From positions 1 to 11,778 of the forward strand of contig CAZQTF010000124.1 in the NCBI GenBank assembly GCA_964596135.1: a stretch of 11,778 bases of DNA, given 5' to 3'. The translations under genes were made by a program, and so were the position numbers. Positions 1-5,819 of this stretch are shown piece after piece (the stretch's first letter is position 1; each line of letters starts with the position of its first letter). The notes under the pieces are model-generated. The model worked only from the letters and a program-made list of their open reading frames with translations. It did not search any database and had not been told where the DNA came from. The stretch comes from JADJNW01 sp964596135 (GTDB lineage: Bacteria; Bacteroidota; Bacteroidia; Chitinophagales; Saprospiraceae).

Positions 1-74
1 AATTGGTAGACACGCTACTTTGAGGGGGTAGTGCTCGCAAGGGTGTGCAGGTTCGAATCCTGTTCTGGGCACCA
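1..74 (+). tRNA. tRNA-Leu (anticodon GAG), 5' end cut off by the window
   Basis: The D-arm remnant, anticodon arm, long variable arm, T arm and acceptor 3' strand are all visible. The anticodon stem is 15-19 with 27-31 and its loop is 20-26, giving anticodon GAG at 22-24, which reads CUC and CUU leucine codons. The long class II variable arm (about 32-46) fits Leu. The T stem is 47-51 with 59-63 and the loop carries TTCGAAT. The acceptor 3' strand is 64-70, followed by discriminator A71 and an encoded CCA at 72-74. Roughly the first 13 bases lie outside the window. Confidence 0.95.
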
Positions 75-87
75 AAACAACGACATC

Positions 88-123
88 AAAAGGAACTTCA
101 GCCGACAAGGAAGTTCCTTTTTT
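88..123 (+). terminator. Rho-independent terminator of the tRNA-Leu transcript
   Basis: Positions 88-99 pair perfectly with 110-121 (12 bp, core AGGAACTTC/GAAGTTCCT) around a 10-base loop, and the 3' arm runs into a T tract ending at 123. The A-rich 5' flank means it could also work on the - strand. Confidence 0.85.
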
Positions 124-173
124 CATTTTCGCCAAAACCATTCGCCTGCTCATCGCATTACTATTGGTAAGAA

Positions 174-205
174 TTTGCTTAGATGAGCTGTACTTATTAA
201 CTTTG
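174..205 (+). promoter_or_regulatory. Bacteroidota-type promoter for the ArsR-family gene
   Basis: TTTG at 174-177 (-33 box) is followed after 20 bases by TAACTTTG at 198-205, an exact match to the Bacteroidota primary-sigma -7 consensus TAnnTTTG at the expected spacing. Transcription would start near 212, about 60 bases before the start codon. The region between holds AT-rich inverted repeats, for example TTGTTGA (236-242) with TCAACAA (268-274), that could serve the repressor as an operator; that last point is inference. Confidence 0.6.
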
Positions 206-273
206 GTCAATTGTTCTGAAGCGATAATTCACAAGTTGTTGATTACAAGACAGTTATTTAACAATAGTCAACA

Positions 274-615
274 ATGCAAGAAGCAACAAATGGTATGGAA
301 ACAAAAGTAGTTGGCACGATCAATCAGAAGGAAGCGGAAAAACTGGAGCGAATTGCCTTTATCCTCAAAACGGTAGCACATCCGCTGCGGCTGGGCATTG
401 TGCATTTGCTCGAGCAATACCCGCGCCTCTCGGTCACCGAAATCTGTGAAATGCTGGGCAGCGAGCAATCGCTTACCTCGCACCACCTGCAAAATATGCG
501 CCTGAAAGGCATCCTAAGTGTCAAACGCGATGGCAGGAGCATGCTCTATTCGCTCAAAGAGCGCGACGTGTCCCTCATCATCGAGTGCCTCGAAAACTGC
601 CAATGCAACATGTAA
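274..615 (+). CDS. ArsR/SmtB-family winged-helix transcriptional repressor
   Basis: The 113-residue product is of normal length for the ArsR family. Residues 24-50 hold the first helices with the family's AHPLRLGIV-type segment, residues 53-77 hold the helix-turn-helix with the recognition helix around SLTSHHLQNM, and residues 80-94 hold the beta wing with RDGRSMLYSL. The usual ELCVC metal site of ArsR/CadC is absent from the recognition region (the sequence is TEICEML, a single Cys58). The C-terminal helix carries Cys105, Cys109 and Cys111, which could form a thiol or metal site like those placed in the last helix of some family members; this is inference. A consensus promoter lies upstream and a terminator directly follows, so the gene is probably monocistronic. 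The start could also be the internal ATG at 295. The effector is unknown. Confidence 0.9.
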   Translation: MQEATNGMETKVVGTINQKEAEKLERIAFILKTVAHPLRLGIVHLLEQYPRLSVTEICEMLGSEQSLTSHHLQNMRLKGILSVKRDGRSMLYSLKERDVSLIIECLENCQCNM

Positions 616-616
616 A

Positions 617-640
617 GCCGATTCGTTCGGCACTTTTTTT
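617..640 (+). terminator. Rho-independent terminator after the ArsR-family gene
   Basis: GCCGA (617-621) pairs with TCGGC (627-631) around a TTCGT loop, then AC and a seven-T run at 634-640. It begins one base after the TAA stop. The T run is itself the left half of a T7-GC-A7 palindrome (634-649), so the element may be active in both directions. Confidence 0.75.
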
Positions 641-708
641 GCAAAAAAACATGAAACTTTCTTCATATATAGCAAATTGCAAACCACAAACACAAAAAAA
701 AAACGCCG

Positions 709-1134
709 ATGAGCATTTTCCGGAAAGGTAGCAAAGCCTACAGTATCAGTGGATTTAAATGTCCTAAATGCCACGAGACGGACATGTTTGAAACGCCAAC
801 GTTCTCCTTCAAGCGTCCGTTTGATATGAAAGACAAATGCGAGCATTGCGGGCAAAACTTTATGCCCGAGCCTGGTTTTTATTATGGCGCAATGTTTATT
901 TCCTACATTTTTATGGGCTGGTTTAGTATCGGCTTTATTGCCTTGTTTCATTGGGTGTTCGGCTGGAGCACGACAGCGTCTTTTTTGCTGCTGATCGCAG
1001 TATGTATCATATTTTTTGTGTATATTTTCCGGCTGGCACGAGCCATCTGGATCAATATTAATGTAAAATACGATCCATCCAAGAATATCGACAGCTCAAA
1101 AATGCAGCGTTCGAGCGCTCGATCGTCTTCATAA
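709..1134 (+). CDS. DUF983-family zinc-ribbon membrane protein
   Basis: The 141-residue product has the full DUF983 layout. An N-terminal zinc ribbon has Cys18-x2-Cys21-His and Cys44-x2-Cys47 (CPKCHE and CEHCG), then the conserved EPGFYYGAMFISY segment at 54-66, and two transmembrane helices at about 62-84 and 88-110. A basic and serine-rich tail follows. The four Cys are placed to bind one metal ion on the cytoplasmic side of the membrane. The molecular function of the family is not established. A ten-A run (694-703) sits just before the ATG, in line with A-rich leaders replacing Shine-Dalgarno sites in this phylum. No clear -7 box was found; the gene follows the ArsR terminator and precedes a Crp/Fnr gene by 52 bases, so those two may share a transcript. 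Confidence 0.9.
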   Translation: MSIFRKGSKAYSISGFKCPKCHETDMFETPTFSFKRPFDMKDKCEHCGQNFMPEPGFYYGAMFISYIFMGWFSIGFIALFHWVFGWSTTASFLLLIAVCIIFFVYIFRLARAIWININVKYDPSKNIDSSKMQRSSARSSS

Positions 1135-1186
1135 TGAAGCTTTTGCATAACCGAGTATTAAATGCGAAACATCCAAACCAAAAATC

Positions 1187-1843
1187 ATGATTGCAAACAC
1201 AACTACCACTGCTGAAATGCTGGAAATGCTGCGCAAACACTATCCAAATCTGGCAGAGCGCAGCTTACAGGAAGAAATTATTCAGGTCAGTAAACTGCTG
1301 TTTTTCAAAGCAGGCGAAATCATTATGGATTTCAACAGCTATGTGAAAATTATCCCGCTGGTGGTGCAGGGAAGCCTTAAAATCAACCGCGAAGGCGATG
1401 ACGGGCAGGAAATTTTTTTGTACTACCTCGAACCAGGCGAAGCTTGCACCATGTCGTTTACCTGCTGCCTGATGAACAAGCAAAGCCAGATCCGCGCCGT
1501 AGCGGAGGATGACACGCTGCTCATTGGCATCCCTGTACGATACATGGACGACTGGATGACCCGCTATCAAAGTTGGAAAAACTTCGTGATGATGTCATAT
1601 GACAATCGCATGATTGAACTGATCAAAACCATTGACAGTATCGCCTTTCAAAAGATGGACGAACGCCTGTTGCAGTATCTGCAAAGGAAAGCCAAAGTGA
1701 CCGGCTCCAGAGAAATCAGCGCCACCCATCAGGAAATCGCTTATGATCTCAATGCTTCCCGCGAAGCGGTATCGCGTTTGCTGAAGCAATTGGAAAAAGA
1801 AGGTTACGTAAAATTGGGGCGAAATAAAATTGAGTTGATTTAG
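1187..1843 (+). CDS. Crp/Fnr-family transcriptional regulator
   Basis: The 218-residue product has a cyclic-nucleotide-binding-type jelly roll at about 35-125, a dimerisation helix at about 130-160, and a Crp-type helix-turn-helix at about 177-205, where THQEIAYDLNASREAVSRLL matches the family signature. The N-terminus lacks the Cys cluster that holds the 4Fe-4S centre in Fnr. Instead Cys87, Cys93 and Cys94 lie inside the jelly roll where Crp binds the cAMP phosphate; that pocket does not show the usual RxS signature, so cAMP binding is unlikely. This Cys-containing subgroup appears common in Bacteroidota, and a redox or nitrosative cue is a reasonable guess but unproven. Targets are unknown; neighbouring genes are candidates. 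The gene's last codons overlap a promoter for the next gene. Confidence 0.93.
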   Translation: MIANTTTTAEMLEMLRKHYPNLAERSLQEEIIQVSKLLFFKAGEIIMDFNSYVKIIPLVVQGSLKINREGDDGQEIFLYYLEPGEACTMSFTCCLMNKQSQIRAVAEDDTLLIGIPVRYMDDWMTRYQSWKNFVMMSYDNRMIELIKTIDSIAFQKMDERLLQYLQRKAKVTGSREISATHQEIAYDLNASREAVSRLLKQLEKEGYVKLGRNKIELI

Positions 1844-1865
1844 AAAAAATATTATCGTACATTTG
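1834..1865 (+). promoter_or_regulatory. Bacteroidota-type promoter overlapping the end of the Crp/Fnr gene
   Basis: GTTG at 1834-1837 (three of four bases of the -33 box) is followed after 20 bases by TACATTTG at 1858-1865, a full TAnnTTTG match. The -33 box lies in the last codons of the regulator and the stop codon is in the spacer. Transcription would start near 1872, giving a leader of about 78 bases for the gene at 1950. Confidence 0.55.
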
Positions 1866-1886
1866 TCCAATTTTTTGAAGGGAGCT

Positions 1887-1940
1887 ATCTGATTTACCAT
1901 ACCTACGAACAATCAGATCAAATTTTTTGTTATAAACAAA
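1887..1940 (+). promoter_or_regulatory. Hairpin plus T run and a TTTGTT palindrome in the leader of the 1950 gene
   Basis: ATCTGATT (1887-1894) pairs exactly with AATCAGAT (1911-1918) around a 16-base loop, and a six-T run follows at 1923-1928. This is the layout of a weak terminator or attenuator. Directly after it lies TTTGTT-ATA-AACAAA (1926-1940), a perfect 15-base interrupted palindrome that could be a protein-binding site. The stem is AT-rich, so both roles are tentative. Confidence 0.35.
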
Positions 1941-1949
1941 TTTCACACA

Positions 1950-2366
1950 ATGGCAAACAAAATGGTTCCCCGCAACGCGGACGGTGTTCTCTCTTATCTG
2001 GAGAAAAAATCCTCAGACGAATTATCCTTGCTTGAATCAGTCGGTACCGAATATTTCTCAACGGCTGAACTTATCCGCCTGAAAGGACAATGGGAAATTA
2101 AAAACAAATTGTTCATTCAGTTCCAAAAGTATCTTATCCGCATCGTTGCTTTCTCTCCTGTATGGCTCGTCGGGTGGTTCATTTTTCACCTTTTGCACTT
2201 GCCGGCACTGGCCATGTTTTCGCTGATGTTGTTTCCGCTATCGTTTATGCTGTTTTTCAGCGGGCTATTGTTCATGCGGCACTTTTTTCCTGGTAAAGGA
2301 CACCTCGATTATATCGGCGATATGATCAATCTCGAGCTTCACCGGCGTCGCTTGGTGGAATGTTGA
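1950..2366 (+). CDS. Small two-helix membrane protein of unknown function
   Basis: The 138-residue product is not a family I recognise. Residues 1-60 are soluble and mostly helical, with a charged SYLEKKSSDELSLLE segment. Two hydrophobic helices follow at about 62-82 and 86-109, separated by a short HLP turn, and a basic C-terminal tail ends in HRRRLVEC. There is no signal peptide, and the short hairpin suggests both ends are cytoplasmic. It sits alone behind its own promoter, between a Crp/Fnr regulator and an amino acid decarboxylase whose promoter lies at its 3' end. Base and codon use do not differ visibly from the neighbours. The reading is supported by its promoter, hydrophobic profile and lack of a better frame, but no function can be given. 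Confidence 0.7.
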   Translation: MANKMVPRNADGVLSYLEKKSSDELSLLESVGTEYFSTAELIRLKGQWEIKNKLFIQFQKYLIRIVAFSPVWLVGWFIFHLLHLPALAMFSLMLFPLSFMLFFSGLLFMRHFFPGKGHLDYIGDMINLELHRRRLVEC

Positions 2367-2381
2367 TTTTTTTTATTTTTG
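2351..2381 (+). promoter_or_regulatory. Bacteroidota-type promoter for the decarboxylase gene
   Basis: CTTG at 2351-2354 is followed after 19 bases by TATTTTTG at 2374-2381, an exact TAnnTTTG match. The -33 box is inside the last codons of the upstream gene. The start site would be near 2388, about 58 bases before the ATG at 2446. Confidence 0.55.
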
Positions 2382-2445
2382 GTCGGCTATTTTTCCAATT
2401 AACTTCCAATTTGCAACAACCTTCGCAGATTGAAAAAGGCATGTT

Positions 2446-3909
2446 ATGCTCGACCAGATTAAACAACTCGAACAGGAAGCACGTAAACTGGAACCCTCTC
2501 CCCAGCAACGCAACGACTGGAATGCTCGTGTACAACACTACGCTGATGATTTCCTGAATGGCATTGGCGAAAGTAAAACCTACATCGTTTCGGAAGATTA
2601 TGGCCGAGCTTTGCTCGATCTAAAAATCACAGACGATGCCAAAGCGCTGGAACAGTTGCTCCCGCTGCTGGAAGAAAACATGGATGGCATTGGGCTGAAT
2701 CCCGCTGCCGGCGGACATTTCGGCTATGTGCCAGGCGGAGGTATATTCCCCTCGGCGCTGGGCGATTATCTGGCGGCAGTGACCAATCGCTATGCCGGCA
2801 TTTTTTTCGGCTCGCCAGGCGCGGTTCGCATTGAAAATCAACTGATTCGCTGGATGTGCAAGTTGGTAGGCTACCCCCAGGATTCACTGGGCAATCTGGC
2901 TTCGGGTGGCTCGATCGCCAATCTGATTGCCATTACAACTGCCCGCGATTTCAAGAACATACAATCGAAAACGGTTGAAAGTGCCGTTATTTATATGACG
3001 CCACAAGTACACCACTGTGTGCACAAAGCCCTGCGCATCGCGGGGTTGCGCGAAGCCCGTATTCACTATGTTCCGATGGACGCTCATTTTCGCATGGACG
3101 CCGTCGCTTTACGCAATATGGTGGAAACAGACCGGCAAAATGGCTGGAAACCTTTTTTGGTCGTTGCCTCGGCGGGAACAACCGATACTGGCGCGATGGA
3201 TCCGCTCGACGCGATCGCCGATGTTGCGGAAGCATTCGACCTGTGGTTTCATGTAGACGCCGCCTACGGCGGTTTTTTTCTGCTGGTGGATCAACTCAGA
3301 CCCCTGTTCAAAGGCATCGAACGCTCCGATTCGTTGGCAATTGATCCGCACAAAGGCTTATTTCTCCCCTATGGCATCGGCGCCATTCTAATTAAAAATG
3401 TAGAAGCCACTTTTCAATCGCATCATTACGTAGCGAATTATATGCAAGACGCACTCAAACTGGCGGAAGAACTCTCCCCTGCCGATCTGTCGCCAGAGCT
3501 GACCAAGCATTTCCGGGGCTTGCGCATGTGGATGCCTCTGCATCTACTGGGGTTGAAGCCATTTAAAGCCGCGCTGGAAGAAAAAATGTGGCTTTGCCGA
3601 TATTTTTATGAAAGGGTACAGAAGCTTGGATTCGAGGTCGGTCCTTATCCCGATCTGTCTATTATGATCTACCGCTACGTACCGGAGGAGGAGGACGCTA
3701 ATATTTTCAACGAACAACTCGTAGAATACGTACAGCGCGACGGGCGCGTTTTTTTGTCTTCTACCAAAATGGACGGCGTTTTCTGGATACGACTGGCGGT
3801 GCTGTGTTTCCGCTCCCACCTGCGCGAGGTAGATTTGTGCCTGGAAATATTAAAAGCCGGGGTTCAGTATTTACAGGAAAAGACAAAAAGCAAAACCCTC
3901 GCAGGTTAA
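2446..3909 (+). CDS. Group II PLP-dependent decarboxylase (aromatic-L-amino-acid decarboxylase type)
   Basis: The 487-residue protein has the normal length and motif order of the Pfam pyridoxal-dependent decarboxylase family, which removes CO2 from an L-amino acid to give an amine. An N-terminal substrate-channel region contains GGHFGYVPGGG. The segment SGGSIANL marks the cofactor phosphate site. His189 in TPQVHHCVHKA is placed to stack on the PLP ring, Asp271 in HVDAAYGG would pair with the pyridine nitrogen, and Lys303 in DPHKGLFLPYG should be the Schiff-base lysine. All catalytic residues expected of the fold are present. The pattern is closer to DOPA/tyrosine/tryptophan decarboxylases than to GadB-type glutamate decarboxylases, but the substrate cannot be read out. 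The gene has its own promoter and no antiporter gene beside it, so a classical acid-resistance cassette is unlikely. Confidence 0.92.
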   Translation: MLDQIKQLEQEARKLEPSPQQRNDWNARVQHYADDFLNGIGESKTYIVSEDYGRALLDLKITDDAKALEQLLPLLEENMDGIGLNPAAGGHFGYVPGGGIFPSALGDYLAAVTNRYAGIFFGSPGAVRIENQLIRWMCKLVGYPQDSLGNLASGGSIANLIAITTARDFKNIQSKTVESAVIYMTPQVHHCVHKALRIAGLREARIHYVPMDAHFRMDAVALRNMVETDRQNGWKPFLVVASAGTTDTGAMDPLDAIADVAEAFDLWFHVDAAYGGFFLLVDQLRPLFKGIERSDSLAIDPHKGLFLPYGIGAILIKNVEATFQSHHYVANYMQDALKLAEELSPADLSPELTKHFRGLRMWMPLHLLGLKPFKAALEEKMWLCRYFYERVQKLGFEVGPYPDLSIMIYRYVPEEEDANIFNEQLVEYVQRDGRVFLSSTKMDGVFWIRLAVLCFRSHLREVDLCLEILKAGVQYLQEKTKSKTLAG

Positions 3910-3921
3910 CAACCGCAAGGG
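3885..3921 (-). terminator. Probable terminator of the lipoprotein gene, overlapping the decarboxylase stop
   Basis: CCCT (3896-3899) pairs with AGGG (3918-3921), GC with GC, and GGTT (3904-3907) with AACC (3911-3914), with one mismatch, one bulge and an AAC loop that holds part of the decarboxylase stop codon. On the - strand the stem is followed by TTTTGCTTTTT (3885-3895), while the + strand side has no T run, so it points at the leftward lipoprotein gene. Confidence 0.45.
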
Positions 3922-3958
3922 CTTGCTGTCAAATACACTCACTAATGAAACTAAAACC

Positions 3959-4441
3959 CTATTGCTTTGCGAAAGTACCGGTCAGGGTGTAGGTAATTCC
4001 ATCTTCTACTTCCTGGTATTCGATCACCAGGCGGTCGTTTTTCAGTTCTAGCACTTTCCAGCTCTCGGTTTCCCCGTCGGTCGTTACCGAAATGATCGTT
4101 TTGTCGGTGTTAAAAGCCCAGGTACCACTGGTTGTCTGCGGATCGTTCGGGTCGCACTTAGTAGCGCCTTCGTCAAAGTTTACCGTACCGTTTTTGTTGA
4201 AAGTAGCCAGGTCATCCTTGGCACAAGTCGGGAGCTGCGCGTAGATGTTGGTCACCAGGGTACCATTGCCAAACCAGTCAATCGCTGGATCAATGGTAAA
4301 TGCCGTCAGTTTCCAGTTTTTGCCAGTCAGCAGTTCCGTATTGTCCGGCTTGTTATCTTTGTCCTTTTCGCAGCTAACAAATGCGATACTCAGTACAGCT
4401 AATGCCAGGAAAGTAGTTTTCAAACGAAAGAAAGTTTTCAT
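3959..4441 (-). CDS. Small surface-type lipoprotein, lipocalin-like fold likely
   Basis: The 160-residue product starts with a basic n-region and hydrophobic core ending in AFVSC, a lipobox with Cys24 as the lipid-modified residue. The residues after Cys (EKDKDNKPD) are charged and acidic, which in Bacteroidota resembles the signal sending lipoproteins to the outer face of the outer membrane. The mature part begins LLTGKNWKLTAF and continues as short beta strands such as TFNKNGTVNF, SGTWAFNTDKTIISV and DRLVIEYQEVEDGITYTLTGTF. This is the usual run of the small lipocalin-like lipoproteins of this phylum: a Trp-containing first strand followed by a meander. Cys73 and Cys96 may form a disulphide. 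The ligand is unknown. The gene is convergent with the decarboxylase and 90 bases downstream of the T9SS propeller gene. Confidence 0.82.
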   Translation of the reverse strand: MKTFFRLKTTFLALAVLSIAFVSCEKDKDNKPDNTELLTGKNWKLTAFTIDPAIDWFGNGTLVTNIYAQLPTCAKDDLATFNKNGTVNFDEGATKCDPNDPQTTSGTWAFNTDKTIISVTTDGETESWKVLELKNDRLVIEYQEVEDGITYTLTGTFAKQ

Positions 4442-4531
4442 AATGGTTTGCAGTTTTTTATTTGTTTAACAATCGGATGAAAAAAATAAATTATAAATAT
4501 CTGATTAATTTAAACTTACGAGTCAAATCAT

Positions 4532-5803
4532 CTATTTTTTTACGATGGGTTTGGTCACCACCCCTCGCGTCGTTTTGCAGACCAGCTGATACGTACCGCT
4601 TGGAATGTCCGGCGTTTGCCAGCTAAAAGTGTGCTCGCCTGCAGGCAACTCGTCGTTGTAGAGCATGGTTACCTGCCGACCGAGCACATCCAGAATAGCT
4701 GCAGTGACATTAGTTTTTTGTTGCAAAGCGATTTTAATATTCAATTGATTATCAAATGGATTTGGGTAAATAGTTTCCATTATAACATCTGTAATCGGGC
4801 GAACCGGTACCTCGTCGTCGTCGGAAAGGATGTCGGCATCGCGATACCACAAACCATATTGCGTAGCCACAAAGATGTGTCGGGAAGTTCTGCCAGCCAC
4901 ATAAGTATAGCCCTCCACCAATTGATCAATGAAGTACCAGTTGGCGCCACCATCCCTGGAATGGAACAAGTATATCCCCAAAACAGGTACATTGATGCTC
5001 AAAAACAGATCATTGCCAGTTTTATTGATCCTAAAATCCGCCGGGGTAAATTCATTCGGATTGAAGCCAAAGCCAAAAGGCTGCCAGGTCTTGCCCTGGT
5101 CGGTGCTGCGGTACACGCCATGAGTCGTCGTTGCCAGTATGTAACCGTTGGTTTCCACAAAACTCAAGGCTGTCAGGTCACTGAATAGTGGATTGATCTG
5201 CCCGCCAATCCAGGCAGCATCATTCGCTGCGCGATGGTACAGGTAACCGTGTGCGCCTGCACCCAGGTAAAGCCGGTCATTGGTTGCCAGCAGCGTGTTA
5301 CTGGTATAGGCGATCAGGTTGCCAAGCCCATCGTTATAGGGCTGCCATTGGTTGGCATTTTGGGGTCGGAAATATACGCCCGCGCCATCAGTACCGACGA
5401 AAAGGGTATCATTGCGTTCGACAATGTCCACTATGCGCAGGGCAAAGCCGCTCAAACCTTCGTTCATGGGTTCCCAGAGGTAACCCCCGGTTTTACTGAT
5501 GTAGATGCCCTGCCCCACCGTACCGGCATACACGATCGTATCGGTTTCATTATGAACATGTAAAGTGGCGATCAAGTCTACATTTTCGTCAATATCGCCG
5601 GTGAAGCCCCAGCTAAAGCCACCATCATAACTGACGTACACAATAGCTTCCGAGGCAACCCACATCGTATCGCCCTTGATAATCAAGTCATTGATGTCCG
5701 TTTTGGGCAAAGCATCTACCACATTCCAGGTGGTTTGGCTGTTTGCGAAAAGCGGAAAAAATAGAAGCAGCATTAAAATGCTGAAAGTGTTTCTTGTTTT
5801 CAT
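4532..5803 (-). CDS. Secreted Asp-box (BNR/VPS10-like) beta-propeller protein with T9SS sorting domain
   Basis: The 423-residue product has a signal peptide (about 1-22, cleavage ANS-Q). Residues 25-325 are propeller blades with Asp-box turns SYDGGFSW (58-65), SKTGGYLW (103-110), STDQGKTW (233-240) and SRDGGANW (282-289), plus blade strands such as TLFVGTDGAGVYF. An acidic linker (DDDE, 328-331) leads to a C-terminal type A T9SS sorting domain (about 340-423) with YPNPF, the ILDVLGRQV strand and a final basic KTTRGVVTKPIVKK. The sorting domain should be cut off as the protein crosses the outer membrane. Asp-boxes are structural turns and do not show catalysis; no sialidase active-site Arg triad or RIP motif was seen, so an enzyme call is not supported. 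It follows the subtilisin gene by 16 bases and is probably co-transcribed. Confidence 0.9.
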   Translation of the reverse strand: MKTRNTFSILMLLLFFPLFANSQTTWNVVDALPKTDINDLIIKGDTMWVASEAIVYVSYDGGFSWGFTGDIDENVDLIATLHVHNETDTIVYAGTVGQGIYISKTGGYLWEPMNEGLSGFALRIVDIVERNDTLFVGTDGAGVYFRPQNANQWQPYNDGLGNLIAYTSNTLLATNDRLYLGAGAHGYLYHRAANDAAWIGGQINPLFSDLTALSFVETNGYILATTTHGVYRSTDQGKTWQPFGFGFNPNEFTPADFRINKTGNDLFLSINVPVLGIYLFHSRDGGANWYFIDQLVEGYTYVAGRTSRHIFVATQYGLWYRDADILSDDDEVPVRPITDVIMETIYPNPFDNQLNIKIALQQKTNVTAAILDVLGRQVTMLYNDELPAGEHTFSWQTPDIPSGTYQLVCKTTRGVVTKPIVKK

Positions 5804-5818
5804 TGGTCGGGTGTTTAT
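5804..5818 (-). promoter_or_regulatory. CCCGAC leader motif before the propeller gene
   Basis: On the - strand ATAAACACCCGAC (5806-5818) ends two bases before the ATG. The same motif without the CA insert occurs before the subtilisin gene. Because it lies in a 16-base gap between two genes of one presumed transcript, it is more likely a translation-level than a promoter element. Confidence 0.35.
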
Positions 5819-5819
5819 T

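Noticed and set aside
634..649. T7-GC-A7 palindrome as a separate regulatory site
   Set aside because: It is explained by the T tract of the terminator followed by an A-rich promoter region, both expected in this kind of genome.
518..712. A 64-codon + strand frame ending in a lysine/arginine tail
   Set aside because: It overlaps the end of the ArsR-family gene and then runs through the terminator and A-rich leader; no homology or start signal.
2446..3909. Glutamate decarboxylase acid-resistance system
   Set aside because: The motif pattern fits aromatic amino acid decarboxylases better, and no glutamate/GABA antiporter gene is beside it.
4532..5803. Sialidase
   Set aside because: Asp-boxes are structural; the catalytic Arg triad, the RIP motif and the Tyr/Glu pair were not found.
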